Part shown: positions 8,745-17,222 of the stretch, one piece after another | Layout of the letters: every line of letters begins with the position of its first letter | Numbering within the stretch: the stretch's first letter is position 1 | Assembly: GCA_903867855.1 (NCBI GenBank) | Contig: CAIPTA010000112.1 | Location: forward strand, 1-35,471 | From: Oligoflexia bacterium | Lineage (GTDB): Bacteria; Bdellovibrionota; UBA1018; CAIPTA01 | Reading direction: 5' to 3' | Length of the DNA stretch: 35,471 bases | Notes under the pieces: model-generated | The model's input: only the letters and a program-made list of their open reading frames with translations | Told to the model about the DNA's origin: nothing | Databases searched by the model: none | Program-made: the position numbers and the translations under genes

Positions 8745-8844
8745 AGAGAATTAGTCTGCTATTGCTTGCCGACCGAAAAAAATGATGGTAATCCCATAAA
8801 ACTTCTGTATAAATTTCGTACATTAACTATTTGCTGAGGACCCT

Positions 8845-9084
8845 ATGAACATTCAAGAGCGTGTTAAGAATATTATCTGCGACCAGTTAGCTGTAGAAGC
8901 TGAAAAAGTTACCGAAACCGCATCGTTCATCGATGACCTCGGTGCAGATAGCCTTGATATCGTAGAACTCGTGATGACCATGGAAGAAGAGTTCGAACTC
9001 GACATTCCAGACGAAGACGCCGAAAAGATGAAAACTGTTGGCGACGTGATCAGCTATATCAAATCCAAAAAAGGCAATGCGTAG
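8845..9084 (+). CDS. acpP: Acyl carrier protein
   Basis: The 79-residue acidic helical protein carries the GADSLD motif with Ser36, the 4'-phosphopantetheine attachment site, followed by [11 protein letters not shown]. It shuttles acyl chains among the Fab enzymes and PlsX. GAGGA lies 6 nt before the ATG, one of the stronger ribosome sites here and apt for an abundant protein. The 100-nt gap from fabG is the largest in the cluster and includes TATAAA (8808-8813), so a private promoter is possible, although no convincing -35 box is visible. Confidence 0.97.
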   Translation: MNIQERVKNIICDQLAVEAEKVTETASFIDDLGADSLDIVELVMTMEEEFELDIPDEDAEKMKTVGDVISYIKSKKGNA

Positions 9085-9102
9085 CTCCAGCTCGAACGCT
9101 GT

Positions 9103-10374
9103 ATGAGTTTAGTCAATTGGCCATCCTTACATCGTAAAGTAGTCGTCACCGGCATTGGTGCTGTTTCTCCACTTGGCCTCAACGTGGACAGCACCTGGTC
9201 TGCCCTTCTGGCAGGCAAATCTGGAGCCGGTGCTATCACCCTATTTGATGCCAAAGAGTATCCTGTTAGCTTCGCTTGCGAAGTTAAGGGTTTCTCCGCC
9301 GACGAATTTATCAATCCCAAAGAACAACGCAAAATGGATCGCTTCATGCACCTTGGTATTGTGGCCGGCATGCATGCTTGGATCGATGCGGGTTTTGGAA
9401 AGCGCTCGGAAGAACACGGGCTCGATCCGGAGATGTTCGGCGTATTGATGTCTGCCGGCATGGGCGGATTGCCCATCATTGAAGAAGTAGAACAAGTGAT
9501 TCTCGCCAAAGGTCCAAAGCGAATCACTCCTTTCTTTATCCCTTCCGTAATTCCCAATATGACGAGTGGTCACCTTTCCATCATGCTCAATGCTAAAGGG
9601 CCAAACTCCTGCGTGGTAACCGCTTGTGCCTCCAGTGCTCACGGTATTGGTGAAGCGGCGCTCATGATCTCTCGCGGCGATGCAGATATTATGCTGGCTG
9701 GCGGCTCGGAGTGTGTGGTGTGTCCGGCTGGTGTTGGCGGCTTTGCTGCGATGAAGGCCCTCTCCACCCGTAACGATGCGCCCGAAAAAGCCTCTCGCCC
9801 CTTTGATCGCGACCGCGATGGTTTCGTGATCGGTGAAGGTGGAGCAGCCCTTGTGCTGGAAGACTATGAACACGCCAAAAAGCGTGGTGCAAAAATTTAC
9901 GGCGAATTAGTGGGCTATGCCGCTACGTCTGATGCCTACCACATGACCACCCCTGCCCCAGGCGGCGAAGGTGCTGGTCGCTGCATGGCTCTAGCCTTGA
10001 AACGCGGCAAAATTGATCCAAGCCGTGTGGGCTATGTGAACGCTCATGGCACATCTACTCCCGCCGGCGATGAAAACGAATCCATGGCCGTAGAACGGGT
10101 ATTCGGCGATCACGCGAAGAAGCTGATCATGAGCTCCACGAAGAGTATGACAGGCCACCTCCTCGGTGGTGCCGGCGCCCTTGAGGCCGTGATCTCACTG
10201 AAAGCCATGAATAGCGGCGATATTCCACCCACGATCAACCTAGACAATCCAAGCGAGCAGTGCGTTTTGAATTACGCTGCCAATGAAGCTGTGCACCGCG
10301 AACTTAACGCAGTGATGAGCAATAGCTTTGGCTTCGGTGGCACCAACGCCACTCTTGTTTTTGCGAAGCTCTAA
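9103..10374 (+). CDS. fabF: Beta-ketoacyl-ACP synthase II
   Basis: The 423-residue KAS II shows the Cys-His-His set: Cys175 in TACASSAH, His315 in NAHGTSTP, and His352 in GHLLGGAGA, with Lys347 in STKSMTG. It elongates acyl-ACP with malonyl-ACP. The N-terminus (RKVVVTGIGAVSPLG) is typical, preceded by about 10 extra residues. No clear ribosome site precedes the ATG, 18 nt after acpP. The C-terminal NSFGFGGTNATLVF is intact. Confidence 0.96.
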   Translation: MSLVNWPSLHRKVVVTGIGAVSPLGLNVDSTWSALLAGKSGAGAITLFDAKEYPVSFACEVKGFSADEFINPKEQRKMDRFMHLGIVAGMHAWIDAGFGKRSEEHGLDPEMFGVLMSAGMGGLPIIEEVEQVILAKGPKRITPFFIPSVIPNMTSGHLSIMLNAKGPNSCVVTACASSAHGIGEAALMISRGDADIMLAGGSECVVCPAGVGGFAAMKALSTRNDAPEKASRPFDRDRDGFVIGEGGAALVLEDYEHAKKRGAKIYGELVGYAATSDAYHMTTPAPGGEGAGRCMALALKRGKIDPSRVGYVNAHGTSTPAGDENESMAVERVFGDHAKKLIMSSTKSMTGHLLGGAGALEAVISLKAMNSGDIPPTINLDNPSEQCVLNYAANEAVHRELNAVMSNSFGFGGTNATLVFAKL

Positions 10375-10375
10375 A

Positions 10376-10399
10376 GCTAGGCTCCTAGTCGGGAGAGCT
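10376..10399 (+). promoter_or_regulatory. Possible hairpin covering the rpiB ribosome site
   Basis: Just after the fabF stop codon, AGCT then CTCC can pair with GGAG then AGCT, with a 3-nt bulge and a short loop. The GGGAG arm is also the rpiB Shine-Dalgarno sequence. Ribosomes finishing fabF would disturb the structure, so it could couple the two genes. This was seen by eye; no folding energy was calculated. Confidence 0.3.
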
Positions 10400-10400
10400 C

Positions 10401-10859
10401 ATGAAAATCGCCATTGCCGCTGATCATGCCGGAATTCATCTTAAAAAATATCTCATCGAGAATGTGAAGGAAGTTGAGTTCATTGACTTTGGCACTAATA
10501 GCGAAAGCTCGGTGGATTATCCAGATTTCGCAGAGAAGGCCTGTGCTGCTGTGGTTTCCGGCGAAGCGGAACGCGCTGTGCTCGTTTGTGGTAGCGGCCT
10601 CGGCATGAGTATCGCCGCCAATAAAATTCATGGCATTCGCGCGGCCCACGTGGAAAGCACCTATACTGCTCGGCTTGCCGCCGAACACAACCAAGCCAAT
10701 GTGCTTTGCCTTGGTGAGCGTATCACTGGTGCGCCTTATGCTGCAGAAATGGTGCGCGCTTGGCTAAAAGCAAAATTCGGTGGAGAAGGCGCCACAGCAG
10801 CGTCCTTGAGTCGTCATCAAAATCGCATTGAGAAAATCAAAAAACTCGAAGGAAAATAA
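10401..10859 (+). CDS. rpiB: Ribose 5-phosphate isomerase B
   Basis: The 152-residue protein matches RpiB/LacAB isomerases: MKIAIAADHAG at the N-terminus, VDYPDFA, the active-site Cys63 in LVCGSGLGMS, and the closing block from VLCLGERITG. It interconverts ribose 5-phosphate and ribulose 5-phosphate in the pentose phosphate pathway. GGGAGAG precedes the ATG. It sits between fabF and glyA, a linkage common in this kind of cluster, with only 3 nt before glyA. Confidence 0.95.
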   Translation: MKIAIAADHAGIHLKKYLIENVKEVEFIDFGTNSESSVDYPDFAEKACAAVVSGEAERAVLVCGSGLGMSIAANKIHGIRAAHVESTYTARLAAEHNQANVLCLGERITGAPYAAEMVRAWLKAKFGGEGATAASLSRHQNRIEKIKKLEGK

Positions 10860-10862
10860 GTT

Positions 10863-12170
10863 ATGAAAAAATTTGCCTATAGCCTCCCTGAAAGCATTAA
10901 AAAAGAAGATCCCGAACTTTTCGCGAGTCTTAGCAAGGAGCTTGGCCGCCAAGAGCACGGCATCGAATTAATCGCTTCTGAAAACTATGTTTCGCAAGCA
11001 GTGATGGACGCGCAAGGCAGTGTGCTCACGAATAAATACGCAGAAGGCTATCCAGGCAAGCGCTACTACGGCGGCTGTGAGTTTGTGGATGAAGCCGAAA
11101 CGCTGGCGATTTCTCGTCTTCGTAAACTTTTTCAATGCGATGATACTGCGGCAGTGCCCTATGATGCCAATGTGCAGCCCCATTCCGGCGCACAGGCAAA
11201 TATGGCCGTATTTTTCTCGGTGCTAAAACCAGGTGATGTGATTTTAGGAATGGATCTTTCCCATGGCGGTCACCTCACTCATGGTTCGCCCGTGAATTTT
11301 TCGGGAAAACTCTACCAAGCCCAGCATTATACGGTGGAGAAGGATTCGGAACGCCTCGACTATGATAAAATTTTAGCACGCGCCAAAGAAGTGAAGCCCA
11401 AGATGATCGTGGCTGGTGCCTCGGCTTATTCACGCACGCTTGATTTCGAACGCTTTGGTAAAATTGCCAAAGAAGTGGGCGCCTATCTCTTGGTAGATAT
11501 GGCTCATATTGCGGGTCTTGTGGCAGCTGGCCTTCACCCTTCGCCGATTCCTCATGCTGATTTTGTGACGAGTACCACCCATAAAACCTTGCGCGGCCCA
11601 AGAGGCGGCATCGTGCTTAGCAAGCGAGAATTTTCGAAAGGCATCAATAGCGCCGTATTCCCGGGCATGCAGGGCGGCCCCCTCATGCACGTGATCATGG
11701 CGAAAGCGATTGCCTTCGGAGAAGCCCTCCAGCCAAGCTTCCGTGGATATCAGCAGAACGTGATCAATAATGCCCAGGCGCTTGCTAAAGCGCTGCAGAA
11801 GCGCGATATCCGCATTGTGAGCGGCGGCACGGATAATCACTTAGTGCTCCTCGATGTAGGCTCACGTGGCCTAACTGGCAAGGAAGTAGAAAAAGCGCTG
11901 GATGAAGTGCATATCACAGTAAACAAAAACACTATTCCTTTTGAGACCAAATCTCCATTCGTGACGAGTGGAATTCGGCTCGGGGCGCCTGCCACGACCA
12001 CGCGCGGCTTCGGAACCACAGAGTTCACCACGATTGGAAATTGGATCGCGGATGCCTGCGATTCCCTCGTGGCTCAGCCAGGGGAAAATAGAAGTATTCC
12101 TGAGGAATTGAAGAATCGTCTGCGCACGGAAGTGACAGCCCTCTGTAAAAAATTTCCGATTTATTCTTAA
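10863..12170 (+). CDS. glyA: Serine hydroxymethyltransferase
   Basis: The 435-residue PLP enzyme is slightly longer than the ~415 typical length because of an N-terminal extension. It has [24 protein letters not shown], and the PLP lysine Lys241 in [12 protein letters not shown]. It converts serine and tetrahydrofolate to glycine and methylene-tetrahydrofolate, supplying one-carbon units. The stop codon overlaps the stop of the convergent PilZ gene (TTAA, 12167-12170), leaving no room for a conventional terminator. Confidence 0.97.
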   Translation: MKKFAYSLPESIKKEDPELFASLSKELGRQEHGIELIASENYVSQAVMDAQGSVLTNKYAEGYPGKRYYGGCEFVDEAETLAISRLRKLFQCDDTAAVPYDANVQPHSGAQANMAVFFSVLKPGDVILGMDLSHGGHLTHGSPVNFSGKLYQAQHYTVEKDSERLDYDKILARAKEVKPKMIVAGASAYSRTLDFERFGKIAKEVGAYLLVDMAHIAGLVAAGLHPSPIPHADFVTSTTHKTLRGPRGGIVLSKREFSKGINSAVFPGMQGGPLMHVIMAKAIAFGEALQPSFRGYQQNVINNAQALAKALQKRDIRIVSGGTDNHLVLLDVGSRGLTGKEVEKALDEVHITVNKNTIPFETKSPFVTSGIRLGAPATTTRGFGTTEFTTIGNWIADACDSLVAQPGENRSIPEELKNRLRTEVTALCKKFPIYS

Positions 12171-12772
12171 GCGACTTTCTTTTCTTCTTCCGTGGCGACG
12201 GCAGCTGGAACTTCTTCCGCTGGCGTTTCCGTAGACGCAGGAACCTCCACCACTGGTGGGGGCTCTGAAGGTGCCTCGGCAACCATGGGTGGAGCTTCCG
12301 CAGTATGAGCCTCCGCCGGAATTACTACCGATTCTGACATCGCAAGTTCCTGCATAGGATCTAGGGCGGCTTTTTGGCAATACTCCACCACGGATCTTCG
12401 CTGAATTTCGGAATGAAAAATAAACTGAATCCCCGCTCGAAAGCGATTATTGGGGCGGTCCACTCGCGAATATACGGGCACGCACCAAGCTACCACTCCG
12501 TAAACTTTGAGCAGACATGGATCCGTTACGATCACTTCAATTTCGGATCCTTTGGATAAGAGCTCTGAAACGAATACGCTGCAACCCTCTTCATTGATGT
12601 CGAGAAAAGAAAGCGAACCTTTTGTAATTTTACCCGTCTTCACGCTAGAAACTCTCGCTTCCACGCGGTTAAATCCACGCTTCAAACGTTTCTGCAGGGC
12701 ACCTGGCTTTTTAATATTCAAGAGATGGCAGGTTTTCTTTCCGCCAATGCTTGTTTTTTTGTTGTCAGCCAT
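12167..12772 (-). CDS. Divergent PilZ domain protein with acidic proline-rich tail
   Basis: The 201-residue protein has a PilZ-like core from about 30 to 135: RGFNR (Arg32, Arg36) fits RxxxR, and DINEEG (Asp58, Asn60, Gly63) replaces DxSxxG with Asn in place of Ser. Residues 150-201 are a Pro/Ala/Glu/Val-rich tail, probably disordered. There is no signal peptide. I start it at the ATG at 12772 after GGAGAGGA; an ATG at 12802 would contain that ribosome site. c-di-GMP binding is possible but less certain than for the two GYF/PilZ proteins. It ends on the glyA stop codon. Confidence 0.75.
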   Translation of the reverse strand: MADNKKTSIGGKKTCHLLNIKKPGALQKRLKRGFNRVEARVSSVKTGKITKGSLSFLDINEEGCSVFVSELLSKGSEIEVIVTDPCLLKVYGVVAWCVPVYSRVDRPNNRFRAGIQFIFHSEIQRRSVVEYCQKAALDPMQELAMSESVVIPAEAHTAEAPPMVAEAPSEPPPVVEVPASTETPAEEVPAAVATEEEKKVA

Positions 12773-12943
12773 GAAAAAATCCTCTCCAAGGCCTATCGGC
12801 ATAGATTCGAGTCTACTTGAGTTAAAAGTGAATTAATCCAGTACTATTCTAAAGAAGAAAGTTTTAGACGCGACAGGGCAATTAATGCTAGACTCGCGCA
12901 CAAACGAAAACACTCAAGATATTCATTGCTTAGAGGACGCGCC

Positions 12944-13417
12944 ATGAAATGCCCCTTTTGCGGACATCTAGAAAATAAGGTGGTCGAATCACGGATTAAC
13001 CAATCCGGCGATCTTACCCGGCGCCGTCGCGAATGCATAAGCTGCGACTCTCGATTTACCACCTACGAACGCGTAGAAGAATTGATGCCTCTAGTGATTA
13101 AGAAAGATGGTCGCCGCGAAGAGTTCAACCGCGATAAAATTATGGACGGCATTCGCAAGTCCTGCCAAAAGCGACTATTCACCGTTTCAGATTTCGAAGA
13201 AATGGTGAGAAGCACAGAGCTGAAAATACAATCTCTCGGCGTCAAAGAAATTCCCTCCGTTCAAATCGGGCAAATGGTGATGGAACTGCTACGCACGAAA
13301 GACAAAGTTGCTTATATTCGCTTTGCCTCTGTGTATCGCGATTTCAAAGATGTGGAAGAGTTTTTAAGTGAGCTAAAAAAAGCCAGTGATCAGCCGCAAC
13401 AGGAATTGACTCTATGA
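12944..13417 (+). CDS. nrdR: Transcriptional repressor NrdR
   Basis: The 157-residue protein has the NrdR layout: a zinc ribbon with Cys3, Cys6, Cys31 and Cys34 (CPFC, CISC), the basic RRRREC segment, and an ATP-cone domain beginning PLVIKKDGRREEF. NrdR senses ATP/dATP and represses ribonucleotide reductase genes. The ATG at 12944 follows AGAGGA by 6 nt; an in-frame TTG at 12926 is less likely. I found no clear NrdR-box pair in the 171-nt gap upstream. It overlaps nusB by ATGA. Confidence 0.95.
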   Translation: MKCPFCGHLENKVVESRINQSGDLTRRRRECISCDSRFTTYERVEELMPLVIKKDGRREEFNRDKIMDGIRKSCQKRLFTVSDFEEMVRSTELKIQSLGVKEIPSVQIGQMVMELLRTKDKVAYIRFASVYRDFKDVEEFLSELKKASDQPQQELTL

Positions 13418-13851
13418 AGCGAAAAAAATCCCGCGAGATAGCTGTGCAGCTGCTCTTTGCCGCCGAAGCGCAAGAACAAAATCCAGCGCGTCTCGCTGAA
13501 ATTCAGGCTGACCGACTGGTGCGTGATTACTACGCAAGCTTTGGTCAATCGCTATCTAAAGATCATGTGGATGAGGCACACCTTATGCGACTCCTACAAG
13601 GAACTCTTTCCAATGTAGAAGAGTTAGATGAGAAAATTGAATCCGCCAGCAAGCACTGGAAGCTTTATCGAATGACGAGAATCGATCGCAATATTTTGCG
13701 CTTGGGTGCCTACGAACTTCTCTTCATTAAAGATACCCCGCCAAAAGTAGTACTAGACGAAGCGGTAGAGTTGGCGAAAAAATTTGGCTCTGAAGATTCC
13801 TTCGCGTTTATCAACGGAATCCTTGATCACCTTTCCCACGAGAAAGCCTAA
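13414..13851 (+). CDS. nusB: Transcription antitermination factor NusB
   Basis: The 145-residue protein is a NusB: KKSREIAVQLLFAAEAQ at the N-terminus, RIDRNILRLGAYELLF, and KKFGSEDSFAFINGILD near the C-terminus. It acts with NusE in rRNA antitermination. The start overlaps nrdR by four bases (ATGA) and the stop shares a base with the next ATG (TAATG), so the genes form one tight operon. In many bacteria ribE/ribH lie between nrdR and nusB; they are absent here. Confidence 0.93.
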   Translation: MKRKKSREIAVQLLFAAEAQEQNPARLAEIQADRLVRDYYASFGQSLSKDHVDEAHLMRLLQGTLSNVEELDEKIESASKHWKLYRMTRIDRNILRLGAYELLFIKDTPPKVVLDEAVELAKKFGSEDSFAFINGILDHLSHEKA

Positions 13852-14279
13852 TGGCGATTTTGGAATCCATCAAAGCACGCAGTTATAAGCAAAGCCTCGA
13901 TGCTTGCGAGGAACCATGGCTGCTTGCTGTGGCCCATGAGGGCAATGCAGCTCAGGCGGAAGTGCCGAGTGGTCTGCTCGGAGTGATTGATTGGCGTTTA
14001 CACGGCAAATTATCTAAGCTCTTAAGCCAAGGGGAAATCACAGAAAATCACTGCGGAATTTTTAATAGTCCGAATAAACTCGGACGCGCCTCCTTGCTCC
14101 TCTATTGCAGCTCAAAAAAAATCACTCTTGCTCCACTACTCAAAAGCATCGAACAGCTCCAAGTAAAATCGATCTGCCTCGCGGAAGACACTTTTCCTGA
14201 AGACTTTTCAGAAAAATTGAAGGACAATTTAGATAAAGCAGGTATTCGATGGGCGATACTGGAATCGAAAAACAGATGA
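13851..14279 (+). CDS. Small protein resembling the N-terminal domain of M17 leucyl aminopeptidases
   Basis: The 142-residue product has an internal segment (about 45-70, VIDWRLHGKLSKLLSQGEI) that recalls the non-catalytic, macro-like N-terminal domain of M17 leucyl aminopeptidases. The metal-binding catalytic domain is wholly absent. There is no signal peptide. The start is set by the TAATG junction with nusB. The resemblance is from memory of the family pattern and could be coincidental; a stand-alone ligand-binding domain is one possibility. Confidence 0.5.
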   Translation: MAILESIKARSYKQSLDACEEPWLLAVAHEGNAAQAEVPSGLLGVIDWRLHGKLSKLLSQGEITENHCGIFNSPNKLGRASLLLYCSSKKITLAPLLKSIEQLQVKSICLAEDTFPEDFSEKLKDNLDKAGIRWAILESKNR

Positions 14280-14584
14280 GCATTGCAGAGCAGGCGCTTT
14301 TTCTACTCGATATTGAAACCAGTGAAAAGAGCCGTCGTCAGCTCGATTGCTTTAAGAATATCGATTCTTTTATTTTACAATCCTTTTCCGGCGAAACAGA
14401 AACCACTGCACCATTGAATACCGCGCCAGCCGATACTATGAACGCGTTCTCCGTGGCATCCCGACTTTCTCGCTCGAACTACGAAGATCAAGCCCGAGCA
14501 GAGGCACTTACCAATGCTTTACGCAAAATCCGCAATCGAAATCCAAATGCCAGCTTCTCCAAAAGAGTCATCAGGAATACTTGA
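14276..14584 (+). CDS. Hypothetical protein, overlapping both neighbours
   Basis: The 102-residue reading frame starts at an ATGA junction with the previous gene and ends with a basic, Asn/Arg-rich segment. I recognise no family. The first 35 residues (MSIAEQALFLLDIE onward) look helical; the middle is low-complexity and Ala/Thr-rich. Its last 71 nt overlap the start of the next gene in another frame. This could be a real small gene, or the 5' part of the next gene split by a frameshift in the sequence or the organism. Confidence 0.5.
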   Translation: MSIAEQALFLLDIETSEKSRRQLDCFKNIDSFILQSFSGETETTAPLNTAPADTMNAFSVASRLSRSNYEDQARAEALTNALRKIRNRNPNASFSKRVIRNT

Positions 14585-15302
14585 GTTTCCTTCCTTCACG
14601 GATCGTCTGCCAGATTTAATTTTGGCAGTGCGAACGGCGTCGCAAGATCTATCGGCCTCCAAGCCAACGGAGAGCTATCTACCCTATGTTGAAGACCTCT
14701 ATACCGTTTTGCATGGTCTCAAGGGTTCCCTCAATCTCATCAAGATCGAAAAAGAGTTTGAAGTATTTGTGCTGCGATTCTGTGAGCTCTTGAGCAATTG
14801 CTTGCAAGGGGAATTTGTGATTCGCGATAAAGCGAAAATTGGTTCTGTGCTGGATGGAATCCGGGAAATTCTGGAGCACCCACAGCTGCAGCACCATGAA
14901 GGCGTGGGTCTGCAACAAAAATTGGATCAGTTTCAAGAACTGATGATGAAAGATATTCCCCATGCAGAGCGCATCAAGCTCATGCCAAGCTATGTGTTCT
15001 ATGTGAATGATTTGGTGTCGAAGAAAGCTCGTGAAGTGAGCGAACTTAAGTTCAACGATTGCGTGGTGGAAGATACCGTGATGCTAGAGCAGATCCCATT
15101 CTGGCGCGCACAATTAAACAATGCCCTCCACTGCCCAGAATTCGGCCGCGGCATTGTGGTAAATTTTTTGCCTCTGCTAAGCCATGAAGGAAGCAGAAGC
15201 GTGAAACTTTGGGCGTGGGTAGCAGCGGGTTCTCTTTCCCGAGCCACGCTCAAACAACGCATCAAAGATGTGATGCCCAAAGTTACCATCACGAAACTCT
15301 AA
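14514..15302 (+). CDS. Protein with HPt-like phosphotransfer motif
   Basis: The 262-residue product contains LHGLKGS, matching the HxLKGS core of histidine phosphotransfer (HPt) domains, with His67 as the candidate phosphorylated residue, within a helical stretch of about 55-130. The C-terminal ~100 residues are of a different, unrecognised type. There is no signal peptide or membrane segment. I keep the ATG at 14514 because AGAGG lies 9 nt upstream; an ATG at 14547 has no ribosome site. The stop codon overlaps that of the convergent LysR gene. No kinase or receiver gene is adjacent, so any partner lies elsewhere. Confidence 0.5.
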   Translation: MLYAKSAIEIQMPASPKESSGILEFPSFTDRLPDLILAVRTASQDLSASKPTESYLPYVEDLYTVLHGLKGSLNLIKIEKEFEVFVLRFCELLSNCLQGEFVIRDKAKIGSVLDGIREILEHPQLQHHEGVGLQQKLDQFQELMMKDIPHAERIKLMPSYVFYVNDLVSKKAREVSELKFNDCVVEDTVMLEQIPFWRAQLNNALHCPEFGRGIVVNFLPLLSHEGSRSVKLWAWVAAGSLSRATLKQRIKDVMPKVTITKL

Positions 15303-16168
15303 AACCACTGGTTGAGCCAGCTACGATCCTTGGGATTTTTTGCCACCAGCCCCACTTTTTGTGAACATGAATAAGGACAACCAGAAATCTTAAGCACTTC
15401 TGCGCCAATACGATCTGCATAATAATCGGGCAGATAAGCGATGGCTCGACCTTGAGTCACAAACTCTTCGAGTAGCTTCAGGCTGGAAGTAAGATATTGA
15501 ATTTCTCTTGGAAACTCATCGTCTCGCCAACCATCCAACGATTGTTTGAGCCCCACCTTGCCAAGCAGCGGATGATTCGGACTCACAAAAGGGAATTCCA
15601 GTATACGTTCCACAGGAATAATCTTCTTCGCTTTGGCCTGCTTAAAAAGTGGATGCCCTTCTCCAACAACCGTTTGAAAATGAACTTCGGAAACTATTTT
15701 TGAACTTAAGCCCAAATGGGCTGCTGGCTCCTGCGTGACAAGTGCGAGATGCGACTCCCCTCGCACAAGCTGCTGAATGGCCGATTCGTCGTTCACTGAA
15801 TGAAACTCAAAAGTACTTTTGGGAAATTTCTTTTGCAGGTCTGCGCTAATTTGCATTCCCATTTCGGAGAGTAGAATTTCTGCTCCCGCCAAAACAATAT
15901 GAATGGAACCCAGCTTTCCAGAGAGCTCGAGACGGGCAGTTTCTTCCAATTGCACGATCTCCGCTGCTCTACGTTGAAATTGCCGGCCATGATCAGTGAT
16001 CCGAATATTTCGCCCCTCTCTCGTGAAGAGCTTCACTTGTAGCTCGCCCTCAAGGCGCGAGATAGCCTTGCTCAATGAACCAGGCGAAACACTAAGCCGC
16101 TCCGAGGCCCGATGAATATTTTCAACTTGGGCAACTCCTAAAAAATAGCGCAGTTCAAATATTTCCAT
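15299..16168 (-). CDS. LysR-family transcriptional regulator
   Basis: The 289-residue product begins with the LysR winged helix-turn-helix (residues 1-60; MEIFELRYFLGVAQ, ASERLSVSPGSLSKAISRLEGEL, KLFTREGRNIRIT). The effector-binding domain follows from about residue 88. I start it at the ATG at 16168, which aligns with the family; a longer open frame reaches 16363 but crosses into the divergent gene. There is no good ribosome site. It diverges from the flavin oxidoreductase across 64 nt, the standard layout for a LysR protein controlling its neighbour. Confidence 0.92.
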   Translation of the reverse strand: MEIFELRYFLGVAQVENIHRASERLSVSPGSLSKAISRLEGELQVKLFTREGRNIRITDHGRQFQRRAAEIVQLEETARLELSGKLGSIHIVLAGAEILLSEMGMQISADLQKKFPKSTFEFHSVNDESAIQQLVRGESHLALVTQEPAAHLGLSSKIVSEVHFQTVVGEGHPLFKQAKAKKIIPVERILEFPFVSPNHPLLGKVGLKQSLDGWRDDEFPREIQYLTSSLKLLEEFVTQGRAIAYLPDYYADRIGAEVLKISGCPYSCSQKVGLVAKNPKDRSWLNQWF

Positions 16169-16172
16169 AATC

Positions 16173-16186
16173 GAAATAATAGTTTC
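16173..16186. promoter_or_regulatory. Candidate operator between LysR gene and flavin oxidoreductase
   Basis: GAAATAATAGTTTC is an inverted repeat (GAAA, six bases, TTTC) lying 5 nt upstream of the LysR start and 47 nt upstream of the oxidoreductase start. The position suits an autoregulatory LysR site, but the repeat is short and AT-rich. Confidence 0.35.
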
Positions 16187-16232
16187 TATTTTGTTTCTTT
16201 TAAAGACTTTTTTATGGGGTAGATTGCAGCCT

Positions 16233-17222
16233 ATGGAAAACAGGAAAATCGATCGACACACAGCCCTATACTTCAAGAACGGTAAGGCCATGCGTAACCG
16301 TGTGGTGGTGCCGCCAATGGCCTCCCAGACGGCTACAGAGTCGGGCCAAGTGAGTGCAGCCACCCTAGCGCATTATGAGCGTCTCGCTTCATCCTGCGGT
16401 GGCCTACTCATCGTGGAATATAGCTATGTGCACTTGAGCGGGCGCAGCGAAACAAATCAATTGGGCATTGACCAAGATGCGCAAATCGACGGACTCACGC
16501 AGCTGGCGAATCTCATTCAGAGCTCCGGCGCGCTGGCTGGCATTCAAATAACCCATGCGGGCGGGAAAACCGAGAGAGCCCTTACAGGTGGAGTGCTCCA
16601 CGGGCCTGCAGGAATTAGAGTTCCAGTAAAAGATCGTTTCTTAGAAGAACCAACTCCGATGACACCAGCAGATATCGAGCTGTGGAAATCATCCTTTCAA
16701 AATTCGATTTCCCGAGCAGTGCAGGCGGGTTTCGACCTTGTAGAAATTCACGCGGCTCACGGCTACGGAATTAATCAATGGCTCTCCCCCATCACCAATC
16801 CGCGCGGTGATGGATTGGACTTGCTCGTAGAAATAGTTGCCGAAGCAAAGCGGCGCTTTCCTAAACTTTTACTTTCTGTGCGTATGCCTGGGCAGGATTT
16901 TATCGAGGGAGGCTTGCAGGTGCATAACTCGTTAAAAATTGCTCTAGCCTTGGAGCAGACGGGAGCAGATATCCTGCATATTTCTTCCGGTATCGGAGGA
17001 TGGAAGCGCCCAGGCACTCGCTCAGGTGAAGGATATCTTGTTGTAGAGGCTGCAGAGATTCAGAAAGTGGTGAGCATTCCAGTGATCGGCGTGGGCGGCA
17101 TCGAAAGTGGAAAATATATCGATGAAAGTCTTAGACAAAAGAGATTCAGTCTAGCGGCCGTGGGTCGCGCGATTTTAAATGAACCAAAACTATGGGGAAA
17201 ACAACAACTATGCACAGGTTAA
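16233..17222 (+). CDS. NADH:flavin oxidoreductase, Old Yellow Enzyme family
   Basis: The 329-residue protein is an FMN-dependent TIM-barrel ene-reductase of the OYE/YqjM type. Visible blocks are MRNRVVVPPMAS near the N-terminus, GIQITHAGGK, VEIHAAHGYGINQWLSPITN with the catalytic His pair region, RMPGQDF, and VGRAILNEP near the end. Such enzymes reduce activated alkenes, often of toxic electrophiles. The ATG at 16233 is chosen because upstream in-frame codons are only TTG at 16191. Divergence from a LysR gene suggests inducible expression. Confidence 0.9.
   Translation: MENRKIDRHTALYFKNGKAMRNRVVVPPMASQTATESGQVSAATLAHYERLASSCGGLLIVEYSYVHLSGRSETNQLGIDQDAQIDGLTQLANLIQSSGALAGIQITHAGGKTERALTGGVLHGPAGIRVPVKDRFLEEPTPMTPADIELWKSSFQNSISRAVQAGFDLVEIHAAHGYGINQWLSPITNPRGDGLDLLVEIVAEAKRRFPKLLLSVRMPGQDFIEGGLQVHNSLKIALALEQTGADILHISSGIGGWKRPGTRSGEGYLVVEAAEIQKVVSIPVIGVGGIESGKYIDESLRQKRFSLAAVGRAILNEPKLWGKQQLCTG

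Noticed and set aside
9241..9873. 210-codon minus-strand frame inside fabF
   Set aside because: Antisense to a highly conserved gene; no recognisable domain or ribosome site.
12773..12943. Possible NrdR box upstream of nrdR
   Set aside because: No pair of sites close to the known consensus could be read; only weak partial matches were found.
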